This document shows, one piece after another, positions 7,803-14,390 of a stretch of DNA of 64,000 bases. The translations under genes were made by a program, and so were the position numbers. Under the pieces are notes generated by a model, which saw only the letters and a program-made list of their open reading frames with translations, searched no databases and was not told the DNA's origin. Each line of letters opens with the position of its first letter. The stretch's first letter is position 1. This DNA comes from UMGS1696 sp045643285 (GTDB lineage: Bacteria; Bacillota; Clostridia; Oscillospirales; CAG-272): NCBI GenBank assembly GCA_045643285.1, contig JAZUKN010000086.1:19582-83581 (forward strand), written 5' to 3'.

Positions 7803-8243
7803 TTATGGGAGGTTGATCACGATTTTGTGTTTTTTCTCGGCAATTTCCTTGAATTTTGCCGCGCCGCCGGTATTATACCGAACATAAGTTACCACATAAT
7901 CAGATATGTTTATCATCCAAAGATTTCTTTTTGATATTGCATATCTCGGCGGAGTATTATCAAGACAGTCCGGAAAAATCGTATCCGAATAATCTTCATT
8001 TGATTCACAATTATTTTTGACGGGAAGATAAGCTAATACAACTGAATAAATGATATCCGGAAAGTCTTGTTTTAGTTTTTTCAGTGTCTTTCGCACATAA
8101 TAATCAAAATTCCCGTTGTTTCCGACATAAAAATTGCGGACGTTTTTATTTAGAATCAAGTCGGTAAGCACAGATATCAGAATCGGTTCGACGGAAGACG
8201 GCGTATCTTTATGCCCGAAAAAAGTGCAAATCAAAATAATCAC
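7803..8243 (-). CDS. SLOG-superfamily (DUF1273-like) protein
   Basis: About 146 residues. It shows the pattern of this small SLOG/LOG-like family: FFGHKD near the N-terminus, FYVGNNGNFD in the middle, and PPRYAISKRNLWMI with the glycine loop TGGAAKF near the C-terminus. SLOG domains bind nucleotides or nucleotide-derived signals; the ligand here is unknown. The GTG start at 8243 lacks a clear ribosome site. GGTGAT at 8244-8239 would better serve a TTG at 8234 or an ATT at 8231, which would give an N-terminus closer to the family norm. The gene is AT-rich compared with its neighbours and is divergent from an HTH gene, suggesting an acquired two-gene cassette. Confidence 0.7.
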   Translation of the reverse strand: MIILICTFFGHKDTPSSVEPILISVLTDLILNKNVRNFYVGNNGNFDYYVRKTLKKLKQDFPDIIYSVVLAYLPVKNNCESNEDYSDTIFPDCLDNTPPRYAISKRNLWMINISDYVVTYVRYNTGGAAKFKEIAEKKHKIVINLP

Positions 8244-8268
8244 CGCGACAAATATGGTTTATGTGTTG

Positions 8269-8297
8269 ATTATACCCGATATATCGGGAATTGTCAA
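8269..8297 (-). promoter_or_regulatory. Promoter of the SLOG gene
   Basis: Perfect consensus on the minus strand: TTGACA (8297-8292), 17-base spacer, TATAAT (8274-8269). Confidence 0.85.
8275..8288. promoter_or_regulatory. Palindromic operator candidate
   Basis: CCCGATATATCGGG is a perfect 14-base palindrome. It fills the spacer of the SLOG promoter and abuts the -35 of the HTH promoter, an ideal repressor site for both. Confidence 0.7.
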
Positions 8298-8319
8298 GAA
8301 ACAAAGCGGAAATTATAAT
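8291..8319 (+). promoter_or_regulatory. Promoter of the HTH gene
   Basis: TTGTCA, 17 bases, TATAAT. Its -35 overlaps the -35 of the opposing SLOG promoter. Confidence 0.85.
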
Positions 8320-8332
8320 AGAAATAAAGAGG

Positions 8333-8569
8333 GTGATTTCTATTATAACTTACGATCCGTTGTGGAAAACAATGAAAAATAAAGGTATAACCACATATAC
8401 TCTCATAAAAAAGTATTCATTCAGCAAAGGAACGCTTGATTCCCTTAAACACAACAGAAACATTTCTACAGCAACACTGAATGACATTTGTAATATTCTC
8501 TCTTGCAGTGTTGAGGATGTAATAGCATTCATACCCGACGAGAAACCGTACAAAGACAGTATAAAATAA
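8333..8569 (+). CDS. Small XRE/Cro-type helix-turn-helix regulator
   Basis: A DNA-binding protein of about 75 residues of the family whose members begin with a YDPLWKTMK-like sequence. The HTH runs through TTYTLIKKYSFSKGTLDSLK and TATLNDICNILSCSVEDVI. There is no ATG at the conserved N-terminus. Choices are GTG at 8333 with no ribosome site, or ATT 8342/ATA 8345 placed 5-8 bases after a strong GGTGAT (8332-8337). The ATG at 8372 would remove conserved residues. It likely represses itself and the divergent SLOG gene through the palindrome at 8275-8288. No toxin gene is adjacent. Confidence 0.75.
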   Translation: MISIITYDPLWKTMKNKGITTYTLIKKYSFSKGTLDSLKHNRNISTATLNDICNILSCSVEDVIAFIPDEKPYKDSIK

Positions 8570-8570
8570 A

Positions 8571-8602
8571 AATAAGCTCGACTATATCGGGCTTATTTTT
8601 GT
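8571..8602 (+). terminator. Intrinsic terminator of the HTH gene
   Basis: AATAAGCTCGA-N5-TCGGGCTTATT followed by TTTGTTTT. Confidence 0.8.
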
Positions 8603-8643
8603 TTTAGGGGCATTTATAGTTGAGGCGCTGCCTCAAACTCCGG

Positions 8644-8675
8644 TCAAGTACCTTTTTTAGGAAAAAGGTACTTGA
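8644..8675. repeat. Perfect 14-bp inverted repeat
   Basis: TCAAGTACCTTTTT, four bases, AAAAAGGTACTTGA, between convergent genes. It could act as a bidirectional terminator for the GT4-CsaB gene. Confidence 0.7.
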
Positions 8676-8729
8676 CAATCCCCAAAAAACTTTATTGAAT
8701 TAATCTAACATATCTTTTTAAGCAAAAAT

Positions 8730-11021
8730 TCATTTCCCCAGAATATCTTTCACTGCGCGCATATCTTCGAGCGAGCGGCGGCGCATTTCCTCTCCGGTTT
8801 CAAGAAGCAAACGGCTGATCTCGTCGCGGTTTGCGGTGATTTCCTCAGCATAACCGGCAAGAGCGTCCGCAAAATCATCGCCGCGAGTAATGTCGACGGA
8901 ATATTTTTGCCCAAGCTCCGCCATCATCGCGCTGACCTTCGGGTCATACGACAGTCCGATGACGGGACAACCGACTGACGACGCAAAAATCACGCTGTGG
9001 AGGCGCATTCCGACGAGAAATTCGGCTTTACCGAGCACAGCGATAAGCAACGGAGCTGAATCGGGGATATATTTGTACGCCTTGACGCCGTCTGATGCGA
9101 GCGAATCGATCAGATGATCGCAGACGGGAAGATCCTGCGTTTTCTGCATCGGAACAATAAGCGGTACAAGTCCTGTTTTCTGCGAAAAAACGGTGCAGAA
9201 CTTGCGTATTTCGGCGAGATAATGTTCGTCGGCAGAAGAGATTTTCGCACTATCGAACCTTGAAATATGAAGCGGACGGACGGAAACCGCAAAGAACCGT
9301 TTTCCGTCAAGTCCGACGGACGAGATCACACGTGACAGCGAATGATCGGACGCGGGTCTGATAAGAAATGCCGGATCTGCGGTGAGAGTGATCTTCTCTT
9401 TCGTAATACCAAGGGAGAGAAGTTCCTCAGCCGATTCGCGGTCGCGAACGGACACGTATTCCGCGCGGCTGACAACGGACGCGGCACGCTTTCTGTTCGG
9501 CTCATGACTGATCGGTCCAATGCCGTTTGCAAGGACTGTGACCTTTTTGCAAAGATTTTCAGCGACAGAGATAACACCGGTATAGTAACCGAGACTACGT
9601 TTGCTTGTTTTGTCTTGTAAAAGGCTTCCGCCGCCGGAAATGAGCATCGTCGAGCGGTTAATTATCTTCTTCAAGGCGAAATAATCAAACCTTGAGACGC
9701 AGCCGAGACCTGTGCGTTTCATTTCTTTTTTAGGAGACTTTGTGAGCGCGGCGATTTTTATGTCCGGCATCTCTCGTGCAAGCGATTCGGTTATGATGTC
9801 GAGCAGGCTTTCGTCGCCGAGATTGCCGAAGCCGTAGTAGCCGCTGAGGACAACATCGGGATTCGATTTTTTCGGATTTATCGGCAACGGAGATGCGAGA
9901 GTACGCTCGTACATCGCAAGATAATCCTTCGCCATACGGTGCGCAGTGTAGTGTTCAAGAATGAACGCACGGTTGTAGTCACCTATTGTTTTCAGCTCGA
10001 CATCGGGTTTATCAAACAAAGTCGAAATGTAGTCAAAAAGCACGTTTTCGTCTGCAACACCGAAGCCACGACAACAGAAATTCGTGTCGATAGCCGGTTT
10101 GATTTTTGTCTCATCAAAGATACCGAGCGAGCCCTGATTTCCTGCGACTATGACGGGCTTTGACGACGCCATTGCTTCAAGTGCGGAGCGCGACACACCG
10201 ATGAAAACCGTTGCGGCGGCACAATATTCGTTCGTGTTCGAGACAGCACCCGTGACTGTAACGAGCTGTCGTCCCACTGTTATATTGACTTCATGTGCTT
10301 GATTTTTTATTTTATCAAACACGTTGCCTCCTCCGACGATTATGATGTCGGAATCGGGGTATTTTTCGGCGATTTTCGGAGCAATGTTCAGAAGTCTGAA
10401 TGCAGGATCGGCACGGTCTTCGTCAAGTCGGCTCATGTAAACGATCCTGCGATGTGATTCTTCAAGTGAATGTTTTTCGAGAACTGTGGAAAAATCGGTA
10501 TTTTCGGAGAATTTTTCAGTGTCGATCCCGTTTATTGTAACGTGTATTTTGTCGCGTGGGTAGTCGAACTCATCGACGAGATAATCGGTGATGTCGTCCG
10601 AAACTGCCATGACTCTCTCACCCCAACGGCTGATTTTCCTGAGAAGCGCGTTGTTCGTGAAATTGAGATGTGCTGTCGTGACAAAGCGGAATTTCACGCC
10701 GTTATCGAACGTAAGTCTGTCATGAAGCAGTCCGCATAAAAACGCCGGAATTCTCGCGTGGGCGTGAACTATGTCAAACTGTCCCTCGATGATGATCTTT
10801 TCGAGTCCGTTATAGGCCTTTACCAGACTATTCGGCTGTTTTGAGTGAAGCGGTAGTTTGTAGTGTTTGATTCCGCATTTTTGCGCTTCATCAGCGTACA
10901 CTCCTCCGAACGACGCGAGAGAAATATCGTGTCCGAGACGAGATAACTCCCGACACAGTTCAAGGATGTGCGTTTCCGCTCCGCCGATGTTCATTGACAT
11001 CGTGACCATGAGAATTTTCAT
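8730..11021 (-). CDS. csaB: Fusion of GT4 glycosyltransferase and CsaB polysaccharide pyruvyl transferase
   Basis: A 763-residue cytoplasmic protein. Residues 1 to about 375 are a GT-B fold GT4 enzyme with the N-terminal NIGGAETH loop (11-18) and the VSRSALEAMASSKPVI donor-site region (Glu282). From about residue 388 it is CsaB-like: GYYGFGNLGDE (394-404), ISGGGSLLQD, and the C-terminal GMRLHSVIFAS block with the conserved histidine. CsaB adds pyruvate ketals to the secondary cell-wall polymer, which SLH domains recognise. This explains the several SLH proteins nearby. The fusion would make sugar transfer and pyruvylation one polypeptide. It lies 24 bases downstream of the YgiQ gene with a weak ribosome site. 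Confidence 0.88.
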   Translation of the reverse strand: MKILMVTMSMNIGGAETHILELCRELSRLGHDISLASFGGVYADEAQKCGIKHYKLPLHSKQPNSLVKAYNGLEKIIIEGQFDIVHAHARIPAFLCGLLHDRLTFDNGVKFRFVTTAHLNFTNNALLRKISRWGERVMAVSDDITDYLVDEFDYPRDKIHVTINGIDTEKFSENTDFSTVLEKHSLEESHRRIVYMSRLDEDRADPAFRLLNIAPKIAEKYPDSDIIIVGGGNVFDKIKNQAHEVNITVGRQLVTVTGAVSNTNEYCAAATVFIGVSRSALEAMASSKPVIVAGNQGSLGIFDETKIKPAIDTNFCCRGFGVADENVLFDYISTLFDKPDVELKTIGDYNRAFILEHYTAHRMAKDYLAMYERTLASPLPINPKKSNPDVVLSGYYGFGNLGDESLLDIITESLAREMPDIKIAALTKSPKKEMKRTGLGCVSRFDYFALKKIINRSTMLISGGGSLLQDKTSKRSLGYYTGVISVAENLCKKVTVLANGIGPISHEPNRKRAASVVSRAEYVSVRDRESAEELLSLGITKEKITLTADPAFLIRPASDHSLSRVISSVGLDGKRFFAVSVRPLHISRFDSAKISSADEHYLAEIRKFCTVFSQKTGLVPLIVPMQKTQDLPVCDHLIDSLASDGVKAYKYIPDSAPLLIAVLGKAEFLVGMRLHSVIFASSVGCPVIGLSYDPKVSAMMAELGQKYSVDITRGDDFADALAGYAEEITANRDEISRLLLETGEEMRRRSLEDMRAVKDILGK

Positions 11022-11045
11022 TCGTCAGTCCCCTGTTCTTTACGT

Positions 11046-13145
11046 TTACTTTACCTTTGGAAGTTTCTTTTTTGAATGCGGTTTTGCGTTCTTTTTCGGC
11101 TTTGCTTTTGCCCAACCCGTCCTGTCGACCTTGGGTTTTTTCGTTTCAGAAGAATTGGTCTTATCTGTCGGTTTTTTTGCGAATGTTCTCTCTGTCTTCG
11201 ACTGCGGGTTTCTTCCGGTTTGATAATCGCGTTTTGCCGTTGATTTACCGCCTCTGTTTCCACTTCTGCCGTCGGTTTTTTCCGAGCCTTGTCCGTTTGT
11301 CCTTTTTTGACCGTTTTGTGTGCCGGACTGCTGACCGAGAAGCTCGCAGAGATCGCGTCGTCCTGCATCCGTGCAGTATTCCATCGCTTCGCGGATCAGT
11401 CGGCGGTTTTCCGGTCTTCTCCACTGTAAGAGTGCGCGCTGGAGCTGTTTTTCGTGGTAGTCCGTCGTCACGTAGACCGACTTTCCCGTCATCGGATCGA
11501 TTCCGGTATAGTACATAACTGTAGACGGTGTCCCGGGAGTCGGGTAGAAATCCTGCACCTGCTCCGGCGCAAGACCGATTTTCTTTGTATACAGCGCGAG
11601 GCGAGCCGCGTCGTCCATTGTGCATCCGGGGTGCGACGACATCAGATACGGCACGATGTACTGCTGTTTACCACACTCTTCACTGAGCTTGGCGTATTTT
11701 TCGCGGAATTTGTCATACACCTCGACGGGAGGCTTGCCCATCATCATAAGAGCGTTCGGCGCACAGTGCTCCGGCGCGACCTTGAGCTGACCGCTGACGT
11801 GATCGCGCACGAGCTTTCTGAAGAATGCGTCTGACTTATCGGCGAGCATATAGTCAAACCGTATTCCCGAACGGATGAAAACTTTTTTCACACCTTGAAC
11901 GCTTTCGATAGCTTCAAGGAGCTTTATGTATTCCGTGTGATCTGCTTTCAGATTCGGGCAAGGCTTCGGGAACAGGCATTTTCTCGTCGCGCAAACGCCG
12001 TGTTCAAGCTGTTTATCACACGCAGGGCCGCGGAAGTTCGCCGTAGGACCCCCGACGTCGTGGATGTACCCCTTGAAATCGGGCATCGCGGCGATTTTCT
12101 CGGCTTCCGCAACGCAGGATTCAATGCTTCTCGAACGGACGGCACGCCCCTGGTGGAACGCTATCGCGCAGAAATTGCACGCACCGAAGCAACCGCGGTT
12201 GTGCGTTATCGAGAATTTTACTTCGCTGATCGCAGGCACTCCGCCCATTGATTCGTACATCGGGTGGTATGTCCTCGTGTACGGGAGTGCGTAGACCGCG
12301 TCAAGCTCGTCTCTTTCAAGCGGCGGCTGAGGCGGATTCACAACAAGCATTTTGTCGTCGTAATATTCAACTATCGGCTTGCCGGTCACCGCGTCGTTGT
12401 TGATGTACTGAACCTTGTATGCGGCGGCATAAGATTCGCGGCTTTCTTTCAGTTCGTCGTATGAGTAACCGTTCGGCATACCGTATTCGTCGTAGCCCTC
12501 GGCGCAGTCGAACGCGAGCTTTTCGTCAGTTTTGCAAAGATAAGCAGTACCGCGCACGTCGTGGATCTTTTTGACCGGAACTCCTTTGTCGAGGAGCTTT
12601 GCAAGGCGCACCACGGAACGCTCGCCCATACCGTACATCAGTATGTCGGCGCGGCTGTCGACAAGAACGGAGCGGCGGACTTTATCAGACCAATAATCAT
12701 AGTGGGCAAAACGACGGAGTGATGCTTCAAGTCCGCCGATGAGGATCGGCACGTCGCCGTACGCTTCGCGGATCTTGTTACAGTAGACGATAACGGCGCG
12801 GTCGGGACGAAGTCCGGCTTTGCAACCGGGGGAATAGTAGTCTTCACTGCGGCGTTTCTTCGCGGCGGTATAGTGCGCGACCATTGAGTCGATGTTGCCG
12901 GAAGACACGAGAAAGCCGAGGCGCGGACGGCCGAATTTCATGAAATCGTCGGTCGTGCGCCAATCGGGCTGGCAGAGCATCGCCACGGTAAATCCGTTCG
13001 CTTCAAGCACACGTCCGATTATCGCCGCGCCGAACGACGGGTGATCGACGTATGCGTCGCCGTTTACATATACAAAATCCGGTACTCCGTCGATCTCCTC
13101 GGGAGACACGGGGAGAAATCCGAGTTTTTCTTCGTTTTCTTTCAT
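11046..13145 (-). CDS. YgiQ-family radical SAM protein
   Basis: A 699-residue radical SAM enzyme of the UPF0313/YgiQ family whose reaction is unknown. A B12-binding-like N-terminal region precedes the radical SAM core, whose cluster ligands are Cys319, Cys323 and Cys326 in GCFGACNFC. A later HDVGGPTANF block and PFLMSSHPGC-like block (here VPYLMSSHPGC) are typical of the family. Residues from about 615 are a low-complexity Lys/Arg/Gly/Gln tail, probably disordered and nucleic-acid binding. It has its own promoter at 13178-13206 and is followed closely by the GT4-CsaB gene. Confidence 0.9.
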   Translation of the reverse strand: MKENEEKLGFLPVSPEEIDGVPDFVYVNGDAYVDHPSFGAAIIGRVLEANGFTVAMLCQPDWRTTDDFMKFGRPRLGFLVSSGNIDSMVAHYTAAKKRRSEDYYSPGCKAGLRPDRAVIVYCNKIREAYGDVPILIGGLEASLRRFAHYDYWSDKVRRSVLVDSRADILMYGMGERSVVRLAKLLDKGVPVKKIHDVRGTAYLCKTDEKLAFDCAEGYDEYGMPNGYSYDELKESRESYAAAYKVQYINNDAVTGKPIVEYYDDKMLVVNPPQPPLERDELDAVYALPYTRTYHPMYESMGGVPAISEVKFSITHNRGCFGACNFCAIAFHQGRAVRSRSIESCVAEAEKIAAMPDFKGYIHDVGGPTANFRGPACDKQLEHGVCATRKCLFPKPCPNLKADHTEYIKLLEAIESVQGVKKVFIRSGIRFDYMLADKSDAFFRKLVRDHVSGQLKVAPEHCAPNALMMMGKPPVEVYDKFREKYAKLSEECGKQQYIVPYLMSSHPGCTMDDAARLALYTKKIGLAPEQVQDFYPTPGTPSTVMYYTGIDPMTGKSVYVTTDYHEKQLQRALLQWRRPENRRLIREAMEYCTDAGRRDLCELLGQQSGTQNGQKRTNGQGSEKTDGRSGNRGGKSTAKRDYQTGRNPQSKTERTFAKKPTDKTNSSETKKPKVDRTGWAKAKPKKNAKPHSKKKLPKVK

Positions 13146-13177
13146 ATCAAAGCTCTTTCACATATTATTCTATCATG

Positions 13178-13206
13178 ATTATACCACATTATCCCGTCGT
13201 TTGCAA
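13178..13206 (-). promoter_or_regulatory. Sigma-A promoter of the ygiQ gene
   Basis: Minus strand TTGCAA, 17 bases, TATAAT, about 40 bases before the start. Confidence 0.75.
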
Positions 13207-13214
13207 GGTAACGC

Positions 13215-13255
13215 ACATCAAAAAAGCGCGGCACAGCCTGCTTGCCGTACCGCAC
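13215..13255 (-). terminator. Intrinsic terminator after the esterase gene
   Basis: On the minus strand GTGCGGTACGGC-N6-GCTGTGCCGCGC (with G.U pairs) is followed by TTTTTT. Confidence 0.75.
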
Positions 13256-13266
13256 TTCGGTTTCTG

Positions 13267-14136
13267 TTATTTTGTTTTCTTTTTGCCCTTGATTATGCCG
13301 GAAATGATGCCGACCGCGATAGAGAGTGCCGCGCCGCCTGCAACGCCTGCAACGACTCCGCGTGCGACGGTGTCCTTCTTTTCGGCTTTTGCGCGAGCGG
13401 AAAGACGCTGAGCGAACAGCCATTTGAGGTTGTCCGTGTCGGAATAAACAGTGTCCCAAATGCCGTGATCCATGCCGTCAAATTCCGTGTAGTGAACGGA
13501 CGTGCTGCCGGCTTTTTTGAGTGCGGCGAACATTTTTCTCGTTCCCTCAGTCGGAACAGCACCGTCCTCGGAACCGTGGAAAGTGCGGATCGGGATGTTT
13601 TTCAGTTTCTTCGCGTATGCGAGGTCTGCGCCGCCGCAAACGGGCATACCTGCGGCGATACGGTTTCCGTGGCGGCAGAGCATATCCCATGTGCCGTATC
13701 CGCCCATGGAAATACCGGTGACGTAGATGCGGTCTCTGTCGATGTTGTAGGATGAGATAGCGTCCTTCATTATCCCGCAGACAGCTTCGAGCCATACGCT
13801 CTCAGGCGTTTCGGCGATAGAGTAGTTGCCGCAGTCAAAAGGCACGTTTACCCACTGTTCGTCGAGCGGACACTGCGGAACAATGACTATAGAATCGTAT
13901 ACGGGGGATGTGGGATCGTCGAACATTTTCTGAAGAGCGACGGTGAGGTGGAGGTGGTTGTCGTTGCCTCGCTCGCCTGCTCCGTGGAGGAAGACGAGAA
14001 GCGGATATGTTTCACCGCAGTCGTAGTTTTTCGGGATGTAGATGCAGTAAGGGAGAGTTAAGTCTTCGGTCACATATTCGGCTTTTGAGAAGACTTTTGT
14101 CACGTCGTAAGCGGTGGTTCTTTTTACGTTGAGCAT
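13267..14136 (-). CDS. Alpha/beta-hydrolase esterase (PHB-depolymerase/CE1-like) with C-terminal membrane anchor
   Basis: A 289-residue esterase. HGAGERG supplies the oxyanion loop, Ser143 in GISMGGYG is the nucleophile, Asp191 in GSEDGAVP and His224 in GMDHGIWD complete the triad. The family includes feruloyl and acetyl-xylan esterases that act on plant glycans. Unusually there is no signal peptide, but residues 260-282 are a Gly/Ala/Ile-rich hydrophobic stretch followed by KGKKKTK, so it may be tail-anchored facing the cytoplasm. It is transcribed alone from its own promoter and ends in a terminator. Confidence 0.82.
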   Translation of the reverse strand: MLNVKRTTAYDVTKVFSKAEYVTEDLTLPYCIYIPKNYDCGETYPLLVFLHGAGERGNDNHLHLTVALQKMFDDPTSPVYDSIVIVPQCPLDEQWVNVPFDCGNYSIAETPESVWLEAVCGIMKDAISSYNIDRDRIYVTGISMGGYGTWDMLCRHGNRIAAGMPVCGGADLAYAKKLKNIPIRTFHGSEDGAVPTEGTRKMFAALKKAGSTSVHYTEFDGMDHGIWDTVYSDTDNLKWLFAQRLSARAKAEKKDTVARGVVAGVAGGAALSIAVGIISGIIKGKKKTK

Positions 14137-14183
14137 AGTGTATACCTCCGGTGGGATTTTGATTCATTTTGATCTCTGGTTAT

Positions 14184-14212
14184 ATTATATCACGTCGCCG
14201 GCGTGATGTCGA
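14184..14212 (-). promoter_or_regulatory. Sigma-A promoter of the esterase gene
   Basis: Minus strand TCGACA, 17 bases, TATAAT, about 48 bases before the start. Confidence 0.7.
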
Positions 14213-14306
14213 GAGGGTTGGGGGATTTTTTCGTGAAAAAATGCGCGTATTCGCGCAGTGATCACGGTGATTTCCCGAAAACGCTCCATGTTTTCTCCTC
14301 CTGTGA

Positions 14307-14335
14307 TTGACAATTCTCTTCATATTTGTTATAAT
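14307..14335 (+). promoter_or_regulatory. Sigma-A promoter of the SLH/beta-helix operon
   Basis: Perfect TTGACA-N17-TATAAT, about 55 bases upstream of the start at 14391. Confidence 0.85.
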
Positions 14336-14390
14336 ATATTTGTGTTATTGTCGCTTGACGGCAGAAATCGTTCCCTGGAGGATCCGGATT

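Noticed and set aside
14307..14390. Longer N-terminus for the first SLH/beta-helix protein
   Set aside because: The frame starts inside the -35 box of the promoter; the ATG at 14391 has the ribosome site and signal peptide.
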